Assembly (NCBI RefSeq): GCF_900168685.1
Contig: NZ_FVZN01000012.1
Span: 248,001-312,000 of the forward strand
From: Solibacillus isronensis
GTDB lineage: Bacteria; Bacillota; Bacilli; Bacillales_A; Planococcaceae
Reading direction: 5' to 3'
Length of the DNA: 64,000 nucleotides
Positions 37,235 to 46,372 of this stretch are shown in pieces. The position numbers and the translations under genes were made by a program. Under the pieces are notes generated by a model. The model saw only the letters and a list, made by a program, of their open reading frames with translations. It had not been told where the DNA came from and did not search any database. Numbering within the stretch: position 1 is the first letter of the stretch; the number at the start of each line of letters is the position of its first letter.

Positions 37235-38292
37235 CTTTTCCCTATTTATTCTAAAAATTTGTTCTTTCCCATCCGTTTTAATACATTTTAAAGCCTTCTT
37301 AACGAGAAGGATTTTTAATTTGCTCTCAATCAGAGGTCAACCATCTTTGTTAATTTATGAGATATTTCTCTAAAAGATAATGGGAACTATTGTAAATTCA
37401 TGAAGGCAAGTCCTTGGGAGCAAGCATTTTTGATTATTTATACCTTATTTCCCCTATTTTGTCCCACCTGTAACCAATTTATAATTGGAGATGTTCAAAG
37501 GCATACATATCAGTCCATTCTGGTCTTGTCGAATGCAAACTTCATGTGACAATCCCCATTTTTTAGACAAGCATCAGAACAATGCTTACATACCTTATAA
37601 CAATTTATCTGTACAAGCTGAAATTGTTCATGTACATTACTAACTGAATGTAGTATAAATGTTTGAACACATCTCGATTAAGCTACTATTATTGAACTAA
37701 TGAGAGGACGTGTCTATTTGTTCTATGAGTCAAAAACGATATAATCAAGAATTTGCTACGGCCAATTAATCAAACAAAGGTTAGTACTGCAACAACCGAT
37801 TTTTATGATATCCCATCTGCCTATTGGGCAAACGGTATAAAAAAAGCGTCCTCAGAAGATTTGAGATGGGGAGCATAAACTCGTTAACTGCTTTATAACA
37901 AAAAAAGTGCAACCCCCAAGTTTGAAGTAAAACACCCCTTTTTACTTTCCATATAATAACTTATTCAACACAATCGCAAAAACCTTCTTCTTCAACTAAA
38001 CTGCTGCTCAAAGAAGCTTAGGTAACTTCTAAGATTCTAATTCATATATTGCTGTATCGTCTTTACTTTCTTGCCACGTACTAAAAACAACTGGTTCTTG
38101 ACTTTGTTTTAACTAAACACTTTACAAGACACAAAATTGTCAACCAAATATCCAAGTGAATATTTGATTGATATGTTCAATTTGTTACAATAAGGATTAA
38201 ATTGGAGGTAGAGTAAAATACTTGGAGTTTAAATTATCCCTTATACACTGCATAAAACTAAGATTAATTACACAAAGGTTTTTGATTCAATT
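37235..38292. other. Decayed region with small remnants
   Basis: No intact gene. It contains a DUF326 remnant (listed separately), a possible IS3-type transposase start MSQKRYNQEFATAN-stop at 37735, and an SLH-like scrap FYDIPSAYWANGIKKAS at about 37797-37850. These suggest repeated insertion and deletion between the cad cluster and the bdb remnant. Confidence 0.4.
37510..37640 (-). pseudogene. DUF326 copper-binding protein fragment
   Basis: HEQFQLVQINCYKVCKHCSD then ACLKNGDCHMKFAFDKTRMD and stop. It lines up with HEQYQQLLQTLHECMTECNH onward of the intact DUF326 genes, with some Cys replaced and the last two helices gone. Confidence 0.6.
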
Positions 38293-38895
38293 ATGAAATT
38301 TGTAGTTATTCTTACTTTAGTTGCTGTGCTTTGCTTGTAGCAATTGTAATAGTTACTAACAATCAGGTATCAGATGAATCAGAAGATGTGAGACTTTAGG
38401 TAGTATTAACAGGACAACCAATAATAGGTGAAGAAAATGCTCCGGTAACAGTAGTGGAATTTGGAGATTTCAAATGTCCATCATGTAAAGCATTGGGGAG
38501 AGACAATTTATCCTCAGCTTATTGAAGTTTATGTTTTATCGGGCGATGTTAAGTTCTCTTATATAAACGTTTTATTCCATGGGGAGGAAACGACCTTGGC
38601 TGCATTGGGAGCCGAAGCTGTTTATAAGCAAATTCCAGAAGTATATTGGGATTCCCATGAAAAAGTATTTGCAAAGCAACCAGAAGCGGTAATGCATGAT
38701 GATGTATGGGTAACAACTGAAAAGTAATTACATTGGCTAGTGAATTCCCTTCTATTAAACAAGACAATTAAAAGAAAGTATTGAACAAGAATTAACAGTA
38801 GATAAAGTTAATATTGATAAAGATTTATTTATGAAAAATAACGTATCTCAAACACCAACTATTAATATTAATGGAATAACTATTAAGAATCCATT
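38293..38895 (+). pseudogene. bdbD: bdbD remnant
   Basis: Closely parallels the intact bdbD at 43496-44176. It starts MKFVVILTLVAVLCL, hits stops, then [24 protein letters not shown] sequence keeps the CPSC thioredoxin active site (FKCPSCKA), a one-base change shifts frame to [20 protein letters not shown], and VSQTPTININGI survives before the gene fades. Several stops and indels; not functional. Confidence 0.85.
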
Positions 38896-38897
38896 TA

Positions 38898-39232
38898 AGA
38901 GGATTTATACCTTGTGATTTATGTTGGATTCAACGGATTTTTATGTATCCATTAGTTTTAATTTTGGGAATTGGAACATTCCAAGGTGAGATATATCTGT
39001 AAGAAAATATGTATTACCTGTATGAATAATTGGTGGGGTTATATCATTTTTTCATTACCTCGAGCAGAAAGTGCCAGGCTTTGGAGGAATAAAACCTTGT
39101 GTAAGTGGAATTCCATGTAGTGCTCAATACATTAATTGGTTTGGTTTTATTACAATACCTTTTTTAGCTTTAATTGCCTTTACTTTAATAAGTATGTGCA
39201 TGGTTATCTTATTTAAGAAATCGAAGAAGTAA
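38898..39232 (+). pseudogene. bdbC: bdbC remnant
   Basis: IPCDLCWIQRIFMYPLVLIL, then FHYLEQKVPGFGGIKPCVSG and IPFLALIAFTLISMCMVIL parallel the intact BdbC at 43060. The first membrane helix is missing, because the end of bdbD runs straight into RGFIPCDLC-equivalent sequence, and a frame break lies in the middle. The ccdA gene follows directly. Confidence 0.8.
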
Positions 39233-39282
39233 ATTAATTTGAATTTTAAATAATTTTATGTGAAAAGGAGGAGTGAAAGTAT

Positions 39283-39990
39283 TTGTTAGAACTAAGTTTA
39301 TTTTTAGCGTTTGGGGCTGGATTATTATCATTTATCTCACCCTGTTCTTTCCCGTTGTACCCAGCGTTTCTTTCTTATGTAACAGGAATATCTTTAAATG
39401 ATTTGAAAGAGGATAAGGGAGTATTTAATCGTAAAGCGTTAGTACATACTTTGCTATTTTTACTAGGGTTCTCCAGTATTTTTATGGCATTAGGATTCTC
39501 AACTTCATTTATTGGTACACTTTTTATACAATATCAGGATTTACTTAGACAAATTGGGGCAATCATCATGGTCTTTTTTGGTTTAGTTATACTGGGCGTA
39601 TTTAAGATGGATTTTTTTCTATCTGAAAAGAAGGTACAGTTTAAAAAAAGACCTCAAGGTGTCATAGGATCTGTTGTTATTGGAATGGGTTTTGCTGCAG
39701 GATGGACACCATGTACAGGTCCAATACTAGCTAGTGTTATTGCTTTAAGTATGTCTGACCCAGGGAAAGGCATGCTTTATATGTTATTTTATGTCCTAGG
39801 GTTTGCCATTCCATTCCTAATTATGTCGCTATTTATTGGGAAAATGAAGTTTCTTCAAAAGAAAGGTAATTGGTTTATGAATTTTGGAGGAGGAGTAATG
39901 ATCATAATGGGGATTTTATTATACTTCGATATGATGACAAAAATTATTGCATTCTTAACACCATTTTTCGGAGGGTTTACAGGATTTTAG
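39283..39990 (+). CDS. ccdA: CcdA, thiol-disulfide electron carrier membrane protein
   Basis: 235 residues, six membrane helices. It carries reducing power from cytoplasmic thioredoxin to extracytoplasmic ResA-like proteins. Conserved Cys lie in LLSFISPCSFPLYPAFLSY and GFAAGWTPCTGPILAS, the CcdA/DsbD-beta signature. TTG start with AGGAGG about 11 bases upstream. Next gene is a ResA-like thioredoxin 20 bases on, so they form a functional pair. Usually linked to cytochrome c maturation; here it lies in a metal island next to disulfide-bond genes. Confidence 0.92.
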   Translation: MLELSLFLAFGAGLLSFISPCSFPLYPAFLSYVTGISLNDLKEDKGVFNRKALVHTLLFLLGFSSIFMALGFSTSFIGTLFIQYQDLLRQIGAIIMVFFGLVILGVFKMDFFLSEKKVQFKKRPQGVIGSVVIGMGFAAGWTPCTGPILASVIALSMSDPGKGMLYMLFYVLGFAIPFLIMSLFIGKMKFLQKKGNWFMNFGGGVMIIMGILLYFDMMTKIIAFLTPFFGGFTGF

Positions 39991-40010
39991 AAGAGAGGTG
40001 AGGTTTTACT

Positions 40011-40544
40011 ATGGATAAAAAAAGACGAAGATTTTTTATGCGTCTATTTGTTTTGATTTTAATGGTTGCTGCAATAGTATTTACTCTGTACAGTAGCCTT
40101 ACAAAGGAGAAGAGAGAAGTAATACAAGTAGGTGATATTGCACCCGACTTTGAACTCGTGGATATGAATGGGAGAACCCATAAATTATCAGAGTATAGGG
40201 GACAGGGAGTCTTTTTAAATTTTTGGGGTACATGGTGTAAACCTTGCGAAAGAGAATTTCCGATTATGGAAAAATATTATCAAGGTTACAAAAATGAAGG
40301 AGTTCAAGTATTAGCTGTAAACATTGCGGAACCAGATTATACAGTAAATAAATACATAGAACAAAAGGGTTTAACATTCCCGGTTTTAATAGACAGATAC
40401 AGGAGCGTTATGGGGGCTTACAATATTAAACCGTTACCAACAACTATTTTAATTAATTCAGAAGGAAAAATTGAGAAAATTATTACCGGTGAAATGACTG
40501 ATGAAAGCATTCTGAGTTATATGAAACAGATAATGCCTAAATAA
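40011..40544 (+). CDS. resA: ResA-like membrane-anchored thiol-disulfide oxidoreductase
   Basis: 177 residues: N-terminal membrane anchor (about 8-29), then a thioredoxin-like domain facing outward with active site GTWCKPCEREFP, IAPDFELVDMNGRTHKLSEY at its start and the cis-Pro region LPTTILIN. ResA reduces apocytochrome c thiols; electrons would come from CcdA encoded just upstream. A GAGGTGAGG box precedes the ATG. No cytochrome genes nearby, so the substrate here may be different. Confidence 0.9.
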   Translation: MDKKRRRFFMRLFVLILMVAAIVFTLYSSLTKEKREVIQVGDIAPDFELVDMNGRTHKLSEYRGQGVFLNFWGTWCKPCEREFPIMEKYYQGYKNEGVQVLAVNIAEPDYTVNKYIEQKGLTFPVLIDRYRSVMGAYNIKPLPTTILINSEGKIEKIITGEMTDESILSYMKQIMPK

Positions 40545-40643
40545 ATATATTTGAAACCATGTTATTGAGGAAACTAGGGAATGTGAATGTCAACACTAAA
40601 CTGGACAAAAATTATAGGGGCTGTAACGCAAAGAATTTTGATT

Positions 40644-40688
40644 AAAAAGTTGCTCAAGAGTTAATTAACCAGCTTTGAGCAACTTTTT
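40644..40688. terminator. Bidirectional terminator between resA and DUF326 copy 2
   Basis: 14-bp stem (40644-40657 with 40675-40688), A- and T-tracts on either side. Sequence resembles the hairpin after DUF326 copy 1 at 12742. Confidence 0.85.
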
Positions 40689-40703
40689 ATCTAATGAATA
40701 TTC

Positions 40704-41030
40704 TTAGGCAACAATTTTACATGCTTCTGCACATTTAAAGCAGGCATTAGCACATTTCTGACAGTGTTCATGATCATGCTTTTTGCATTCGTTTCCACAT
40801 GCTTCACAAATCTTTGCACAAACGGAAGCTAACTCAGAAATAAATGGTGTACCTCTTGAAATCGCTTGTTCTAAATAGTTACACATATCTGCGCATTCTC
40901 TGTCTAAACGTATGCATACGGCCATCATCTTAATGTCTTCCTCTTTCATACATGCATTATAACAATGATTACATTCTACCATGCATTCATGTAAAATTTG
41001 CAGTAATTCTTGATGTTGTTCATGTGACAT
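40704..41030 (-). CDS. DUF326 four-helix-bundle copper-binding protein, copy 2
   Basis: 108 residues, same length as copy 1 at 12801 and differing at few positions. It keeps all Cys pairs (HECMVECNHCYNACMK, CADMCNYLEQ, CAKICEACGNECKKHDHEH, CQKCANACFKCAEACK). The ATG at 41030 has GGAGG eight bases before it. Predicted cytosolic Cu(I) buffer. The two copies share their downstream terminators as well, which implies duplication of the whole gene unit. Confidence 0.85.
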   Translation of the reverse strand: MSHEQHQELLQILHECMVECNHCYNACMKEEDIKMMAVCIRLDRECADMCNYLEQAISRGTPFISELASVCAKICEACGNECKKHDHEHCQKCANACFKCAEACKIVA

Positions 41031-41824
41031 ATTCAATTCCTCCTATTAATATTATCTTAATTCCACACTTATAATATTCCCATTAATTTTACCATTAAAC
41101 AAAAATCGATGACCTTCACAGATTCTAACATTAGTAGAAATGAAGAAAAGTCGACCAAAAATTGGGTCCATAGAGTCCGTTCTTATAAACCGCGCTAACT
41201 TTACACCCTTATGTGAGTCAGTTTAGTATGTTGGGTCCAAGAGATGATCGTGTATAAGAAAATGGAATCGATGGTGAACTGTATCATACACGTATTGGTT
41301 TCGAAAAGCTTTATGCATGCTATTAAAATGACATGTGCTGGGGTTTTGGTAATTCATAATCACCCGAAATCGTCTCCCTTTAACGCAACATCCGCTGTTT
41401 CTAACGCAGTATCTGTACGAGCACCACCCATTGCAATATCTGCCGTAGAAGCTGCTAAGGCAGGGGCATCTTTAACTCCATCTCAAATCAGGCAACATTT
41501 CCGTATTCAGATGTTAGTTTTTTAATATTGACATTTTACAATAATAACTTTAAGCTAAAAGCATATCATATTCAAATGTACATTAGAATATGACTTCTAT
41601 ATTACTTAAAAAACTATTTATATATTTTAAAATAATGCAATGCATGAAGGGGAAATAATTGAACGTGCATCAAACGAATAACTAAATATCTTTATCTGCT
41701 AAAAGACTATTTATAAGGAGTTTTTTTCTTTAATTAAACGCAATGATTTACAAAATATTATAAATCCCCTTTCTTTAAAAAGTTGTTTACAAATATTAGA
41801 AAATAAATTTTTGAGGTGACGTCT
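41031..41824. other. Decayed region between DUF326 copy 2 and lspA
   Basis: No intact gene. A cadA fragment lies at 41360-41512 (separate entry). The rest, including a frame at 41244, has no recognisable similarity. Confidence 0.4.
41360..41512 (-). pseudogene. cadA: cadA fragment 2 (hinge region)
   Basis: [20 protein letters not shown] then [18 protein letters not shown]: the GDGVNDAP hinge region of a CadA ATPase with substitutions at conserved positions and a stop just before. Isolated, about 45 codons. Confidence 0.8.
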
Positions 41825-42259
41825 TTGTATTGGATTATTATACTCACACTCGGTGTTGATCAGCTTTTTAAATATCTAGTTAGAAATTTTATGGACTATG
41901 GGCAATCTATTTCAATTATTAATGGTTTTTTCCAATTAACATCTCATCGCAATACAGGCGCAGCTTGGGGAATTTTTGCTGGACAAAAAATATTCTTAAT
42001 TAGCTTTGCTATTATTGTTATAGTCATTGGTCTTATATATTGTCGTAAAGTAACTGATAAGCTTACGCGTATAGCCTTTGGTTTTTTTATAGGAGGTGCA
42101 GTGGGAAACGTTGTAGACCGTTTATTTTTTGGAGAAGTAACAGATATGTTCGAAATTACATTTATTAATTATCCGATATTTAATACTGCGGATGTATTTT
42201 TAGTTTGTGGAGTTATTTTATTCTTTATTAGCACCTATAAAGAAAAAATTAGAGAGTGA
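41825..42259 (+). CDS. lspA: Signal peptidase II (lipoprotein signal peptidase)
   Basis: 144 residues, four membrane helices. Cleaves lipoprotein signal peptides before the lipid-modified Cys. Conserved boxes: LGVDQLFKYLV, TSHRNTGAAWGIF, GGAVGNVVDRLFFGEVTDMF and FNTADVFLVCGV, the last two holding the catalytic Asp pair. I prefer the TTG at 41825, six bases after GAGGTG, to a GTG that overlaps that box. Extra lspA copies travel with cadCA in other Gram-positive metal islands (for example Listeria cadAC3-lspB), which fits this position. Confidence 0.9.
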   Translation: MYWIIILTLGVDQLFKYLVRNFMDYGQSISIINGFFQLTSHRNTGAAWGIFAGQKIFLISFAIIVIVIGLIYCRKVTDKLTRIAFGFFIGGAVGNVVDRLFFGEVTDMFEITFINYPIFNTADVFLVCGVILFFISTYKEKIRE

Positions 42260-42384
42260 TCAATCTTAAAAAGTCCTTTACATTAAAGGATTTAAATACT
42301 GGACAAACAAATTCAAAGGAAAGTAACACGAATAATCACCAGAACCAAAACCATTCTATGTATGACGAAGCCCTTTCTTTTTTA

Positions 42385-42487
42385 TAAAACCGGAACTTCT
42401 TTTAGACCAATTTTTCTTAAGAAAAATAATCAAACCGCCAAAAACATTAGCTAAAGCTTATGTTATTACATAAAAAATAATTTCCAT
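42385..42487 (-). pseudogene. ZIP transporter N-terminal fragment
   Basis: MEIIFYVIT opens the frame, then after an in-frame stop ANVFGGLIIFLRKIGLKEV continues. It matches the beginning of the zip remnant at 31164 (MDILFYVLTAAFAIVLGGFV). About 30 codons left. Confidence 0.65.
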
Positions 42488-42515
42488 AATCTTTACTCTA
42501 TAAAAATAAATAAAT

Positions 42516-42544
42516 TGGACCTGCACTTATATTATGCAGGTCCA
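42516..42544 (-). terminator. Hairpin between the lpd and zip fragments
   Basis: 10-bp stem with TGGACCTGCA arms, in the same position relative to lpd and zip as the hairpin at 31193-31219. Confidence 0.55.
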
Positions 42545-42574
42545 GTTAAGTTAAAGATACGAATTCTTTTTTTC

Positions 42575-42690
42575 AGCAATGGAGCATGTCCCATAACTCC
42601 TTCAACTGCTTCCATAAGCGGTTCAGGTAAAGTTGGGTGTACGTAAATTGTAAGGCTGAGATCTTCTGCAGTTGCCCTAACTCAAGATAC
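42575..42690 (-). pseudogene. lpdA: lpdA C-terminal fragment
   Basis: The DNA repeats, with substitutions, the last 115 bases of the intact lpd (the HPTLPEPLMEAAEGVMGHA region). Its key region now reads through changed codons, so only homology remains. Confidence 0.7.
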
Positions 42691-42722
42691 CATAAGAAGC
42701 GTATCCTCATAGCATACCCGGC

Positions 42723-43004
42723 CTACATGAAGTTCCGCATAACCTTCATTTTCCAGATTGGGGTTACTTTACGACACTTTGAATCTTTAGAAGGTAAGCC
42801 ATGACCGTCCCCATCAAGTTGGAGTCCTGGTAGTGAACTGTACATTCTGGGAGTAAACAAGGTTAAAGAGTCATATCTATCTCTCCATACTTCACCAACA
42901 TACATTCCTTTTTCTAAAATAAGAAATTCTTTGTTATTTTGCTTCAAATAGTAACCCATTGATAACCCTGCTTGTCCACCACCGATAACATGTGTGTGAT
43001 ACAT
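42723..43004 (-). pseudogene. Flavin-dependent monooxygenase N-terminal fragment
   Basis: 93 codons from an ATG with a GAGGAAT box. HVIGGGQAGLSMGYYLKQNN is a standard FAD-binding GxGxxG fold, and GEVWRDRYDSLTLFTPRMYS is typical of YhiN/CzcO-like flavoproteins common in arsenic and metal loci. Family members run to about 350 residues, so three-quarters are lost. It is not the missing half of the fragment at 25680, which belongs to a longer subfamily. Confidence 0.7.
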
Positions 43005-43059
43005 ACATTATTCCTCCAATAGAAAAAGTTAATTGTTTCTAGGTAACTTAGAACTATTT

Positions 43060-43503
43060 TTATTTAGATTTCTTGGTAAAGAAGAAAATCATGCTAATAG
43101 TTATTAAGGTAAAAGCAGTTAGAGCTAAAAAAGGTATTGTAATAAAACCGAACCAATTAATGTATTCTGCACTACATGGAACCCCGCTTACGCAAGGCTT
43201 TATTCCACCAAAGCCTGGAACCTTTTGCTCTAGGTAATGGAAAAACGAAATCAAGCCGCCAATAGTTGACAAAGGTAATACAAACTTTTTCACAGAGGTA
43301 TCGCTTTGTAAAGTCCCAATACCCAAAATCACCACTAATGGGTACATGAATATTCTTTGGAACCAACAAAGATCGCATGGTATAAAGCCTTTAATTTCAC
43401 TAAAATAGAGACTACCCAGCGTTGCAATAACAGATACGAGCCAAGCAAAATATAATATCCAAACTTTTCTTCCTTTTCCACTAGCATTAGAATTTTTACT
43501 CAT
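43060..43503 (-). CDS. bdbC: BdbC, DsbB-like disulfide oxidoreductase
   Basis: 147 residues, four membrane helices. It reoxidises BdbD and passes electrons to quinone. Cys pairs: IPCDLCWFQRIFMYP (CxxC in the first outer loop) and KPCVSGVPCSAEYIN (second loop), as in DsbB/BdbC. The start overlaps the end of bdbD by eight bases, so they are coupled. Third in the order copC-copD-bdbD-bdbC if the operon is continuous. A dead second copy is at 38898. Confidence 0.93.
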   Translation of the reverse strand: MSKNSNASGKGRKVWILYFAWLVSVIATLGSLYFSEIKGFIPCDLCWFQRIFMYPLVVILGIGTLQSDTSVKKFVLPLSTIGGLISFFHYLEQKVPGFGGIKPCVSGVPCSAEYINWFGFITIPFLALTAFTLITISMIFFFTKKSK

Positions 43504-44176
43504 TTTTCTCTGTCCCTAGTTCTCGCTCTATTACTTCCTTTATAGCTTCATAATCAAACGGATTTTCCATTGTAATTCCATTGATGTTAATAGTAGGCGT
43601 TTGCGATACATTATGTTTGGTATACAAATCTTTATCGCTGTTTACTTGTTCAGCCGTCAATTCTTGTTCAATATCTTCCTTTAATTGTTCTTGGTTGATT
43701 GAAGGTATACCACTAGCAAGTTCAAGTATTTTCTCTGTTGTAATCCACAAACTATCATGTTGACTTGATTCTGGTTGAGCATCGAACAAGTTCTTATGAA
43801 AATCCCAATAAACTTCTGGATCTTGTTTATAGACAGATTCAGCTGCCAACGAACCAACGACAGATTCTTTACCATGGAATAAGACATTCACATAAGCGAA
43901 TTTAACATCTTCAGTCAAAATGTAATCTTCTACAAGTTGTGGGTAAACGGTTTCTCCCCATGCTTTACATGAAGGGCATTTAAAATCTCCGAATTCGACA
44001 ACTGTCACTGGAGCGTCTTCTGATCCAAGTACAGGTTGTCCTGTTATATCAACTTCTTCTCTTACTATTTCTGTTTCATCAGGGGTTTGATTGCTACTAA
44101 TTACCACGATGATAGCAAGTAGTGCAATTGCAACTATTGTAACGATTACTGCAAACTTCATATTTGAGTTTTTCAA
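43496..44176 (-). CDS. bdbD: BdbD, DsbA-like thiol oxidase
   Basis: 226 residues. N-terminal membrane anchor (about 7-26), then a thioredoxin-fold domain with helical insert. Active site [14 protein letters not shown], cis-Pro loop VSQTPTINING. Forms disulfide bonds in exported proteins with BdbC. GGAGC box before the ATG. It lies 28 bases after copD, same strand. Both its partner gene and its dead duplicate have the same pairing, so bdbD-bdbC moves as a unit. Confidence 0.93.
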   Translation of the reverse strand: MKNSNMKFAVIVTIVAIALLAIIVVISSNQTPDETEIVREEVDITGQPVLGSEDAPVTVVEFGDFKCPSCKAWGETVYPQLVEDYILTEDVKFAYVNVLFHGKESVVGSLAAESVYKQDPEVYWDFHKNLFDAQPESSQHDSLWITTEKILELASGIPSINQEQLKEDIEQELTAEQVNSDKDLYTKHNVSQTPTININGITMENPFDYEAIKEVIERELGTEKNE

Positions 44177-44204
44177 AATTATTGCTCCTTTTTATTTTTT
44201 TATT

Positions 44205-45305
44205 TTAAAAGCTAATACTACTCATTAACCCTAAGTAGAGAGATATTACACAGAAGGCACTCATTATAAATGCTATAACAGAAGAGACCTTCTTCAGAAA
44301 CACCACTACCGTGAGAATTAAAAAACTAAAGGATAGTATTATAAACACGGACCCCAAAATGTTGAAATCCAAAACAGCGTGGATTGGATTGGTGATTACT
44401 CCGTTATACAATGCCTGAAAAACGTTCGATACTCCATTACCTGACACGGTGGACTCTATGCTATGTGGTGGCTCTTGTTGTCCCAGAATGGCAGTTGCAG
44501 AGAAAATGAGTAAAAGGAATCCACTTTCAGCTTTGACCCAAGGTAGCGGGTTGATCTGCGGATCCAATTTAATTCTCCTTCTCATCCAAACTCCGTTAAT
44601 AAATGCAAAAAGAACGATAGGAATAACAATTAGGTGTTTGATGAGTAGTGCCTGGCCGTAAGGTAGTAGCCAAGAATTTGCATACTCATTAAAATCAAGA
44701 ACTAGTGTCATTAGGAACAATCCAGTACCAGTTATGACTAATAAGCAACTAATTGCAACTGGGGTAAACCATTTTAAAAAAGTGGACCAGTTTTGATGGT
44801 TTACGGAGAACCAGCTAATCACAATTAAGATTCCGACCCAAATGGTTACGGCCAAGAAATGCAGGGTATGTGCAAGAAAACCACTCCACTCAGTTAGTGA
44901 CGCAGAATGGCTAGCCCAACCTAGCGATAATACAAGTGCAAGTGTAAATACTATGGATACTATAAGGTGTTTTTTGCTAGTAAAGACAGAAAATATTGAT
45001 ACATAAAGATAAAAAATAGTAGAAAGGAAAAGAGTAACTGTCCATGCTTGTCCTACTTCAAACCCACCAACAACGTTTTCTATCGTTAAATTCAATCCGA
45101 TATCCACGTATAAAAACAGGATTAATCTAATAATAGGGAAAAGTGACAGGAGAACGATTCCTAAAATCGAGAGTTGTAACCATCTTTTACTGAATTTAAT
45201 GGTGGGTCTATGATTAATTGGAATTAATGATAGAATGAACGAACCCATTAATAAAGAAAAACATAGATCAAGAAGGGTTTCCGAAAAATAAATCCAAATC
45301 ATCAT
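44205..45305 (-). CDS. copD: CopD-family copper resistance membrane protein
   Basis: 366 residues with about eight or nine membrane helices. SHSASLTEWSGFLAHTLHFL and VTIWVGILIVISWFS are the CopD signature, with conserved His. CopD/YcnJ proteins import or handle copper together with periplasmic-type CopC. The ATG at 45305 overlaps the copC stop as ATGA. Operon with copC upstream and bdbDC downstream. Confidence 0.88.
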   Translation of the reverse strand: MMIWIYFSETLLDLCFSLLMGSFILSLIPINHRPTIKFSKRWLQLSILGIVLLSLFPIIRLILFLYVDIGLNLTIENVVGGFEVGQAWTVTLFLSTIFYLYVSIFSVFTSKKHLIVSIVFTLALVLSLGWASHSASLTEWSGFLAHTLHFLAVTIWVGILIVISWFSVNHQNWSTFLKWFTPVAISCLLVITGTGLFLMTLVLDFNEYANSWLLPYGQALLIKHLIVIPIVLFAFINGVWMRRRIKLDPQINPLPWVKAESGFLLLIFSATAILGQQEPPHSIESTVSGNGVSNVFQALYNGVITNPIHAVLDFNILGSVFIILSFSFLILTVVVFLKKVSSVIAFIMSAFCVISLYLGLMSSISF

Positions 45306-45844
45306 TTTTTCCCTCTCTTCAGTAACCAAAAGGAAGTTCCCAACGCAACCATTACTAACAGAATTGCGGTTACAAATAAGAAATTGTTCGAAGTAGGGGC
45401 TTCTTTCTCAATATTTTCAACAATATGGTCACCATGTTCGGTCATGTTTTCTTTTAAAATTGGTTCTGATGAAGCTTTAGCATTATTACCACCAGAAGTA
45501 TCTACCGAAAATGAATACGAATTTTCAATAGGATGTCCATCTCCCCCTATTATTTTCCAATTAACTATGTATTTTCCTTCTTCTAATGGAGAGCTTAAGT
45601 TTCCAATCATATCTTTATTGTTGACTAGAATACTTTCCATAGGAATATCTTGTCCACTTTCATTAGTTAGCTTAAATGAACTTGTAACTTCAATAACCGT
45701 ATTAAATGTTAGTGTCAAGGTGGATAAATTTTCTGTAATGACCTCTCCGTCATGAGGGACAGAACTCTCCAGATTGGAATGGGCTAAAACAGTTGGTGTG
45801 AATGTGAATAGTAATAAGAATACTGAAATATAAATTTTTTTCAA
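45302..45844 (-). CDS. copC: CopC-domain copper-binding protein, membrane anchored
   Basis: 180 residues. Signal peptide (about 1-21) with cleavage leaving AHSNLESSVPHDGEVI, so an N-terminal His as in CopC, where it helps bind Cu(II). The CopC beta-barrel (about 22-118) closes with WKIIGGDGHPIENSYSFSV, holding the second His/Asp site. A linker with HGDH precedes a C-terminal membrane helix (about 152-172). First gene of the copper operon; it diverges from the second cadCA operon. Confidence 0.9.
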   Translation of the reverse strand: MKKIYISVFLLLFTFTPTVLAHSNLESSVPHDGEVITENLSTLTLTFNTVIEVTSSFKLTNESGQDIPMESILVNNKDMIGNLSSPLEEGKYIVNWKIIGGDGHPIENSYSFSVDTSGGNNAKASSEPILKENMTEHGDHIVENIEKEAPTSNNFLFVTAILLVMVALGTSFWLLKRGKK

Positions 45845-45898
45845 ATTATATCTCCTCCTAGTGTTGATTTATTCTGATTGTAACAGTTGCATTTACAT

Positions 45899-45980
45899 AT
45901 TCAAACACTCACTTGAATATATTATTGACAAAATATTGTCTTTTGCATACACTAATATTAATAATCAAATGAATATTTGA
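45899..45980 (+). promoter_or_regulatory. cadC promoter and CadC operators, operon 2
   Basis: TTGACA (45925-45930), 17 bases, TACACT (45948-45953). Dyad TCAAAT-N4-ATTTGA (45965-45980) lies at the transcript start and ATTCAA-N8-TTGAAT (45899-45918) lies before the -35. Same half-sites as in operon 1. The upstream dyad could also affect divergent copC. Confidence 0.75.
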
Positions 45981-45994
45981 ATGAGGTGAATAAA

Positions 45995-46372
45995 TTGACA
46001 GAAATGATCAAAAAAGTACCGAAGGATATGTGTGAAATAACGTGTTTTGATGAAGAAATGGTTGAACGTGTTAAACCAAAAATGGAAGAAATGAATGGAG
46101 TAGAGCTTATTTTTAAAGCTTTATCCGATGCAACACGTTTGAAAGTCACATATGCCTTAACTCTTGAGAAAGAATTGTGTGTGTGTGACGTTGCAAACAT
46201 ACTTGGTACTACAACTGCAACTGCATCTCACCATCTGCGCTATCTTCGCAACATGGGATTAGCAAAATATCGGAAAGAAGGAAAACTGGTGTTTTATTCA
46301 ATTGTGGATGAACATGTTAGACAGTTAGTGAGTATTGCTCATAATCATTCGAAAGAAGGTTGGAGCGAATGA
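45995..46372 (+). CDS. cadC: CadC repressor, copy 2
   Basis: 125 residues, ArsR/SmtB family. CEITC near the N-terminus and [10 protein letters not shown] give the alpha-3N metal site; [20 protein letters not shown] is the recognition region. The TTG at 45995, six bases after GAGGTG, is the likely start; an earlier TTG in frame lies inside the operator dyad. The stop overlaps the cadA start (ATGA). Confidence 0.92.
   Translation: MTEMIKKVPKDMCEITCFDEEMVERVKPKMEEMNGVELIFKALSDATRLKVTYALTLEKELCVCDVANILGTTTATASHHLRYLRNMGLAKYRKEGKLVFYSIVDEHVRQLVSIAHNHSKEGWSE

Noticed and set aside
37700-37870. Insertion sequence of the IS3 type
   Set aside because: Only about 14 codons of a transposase-like start and no terminal repeats seen; too little to annotate as an element.
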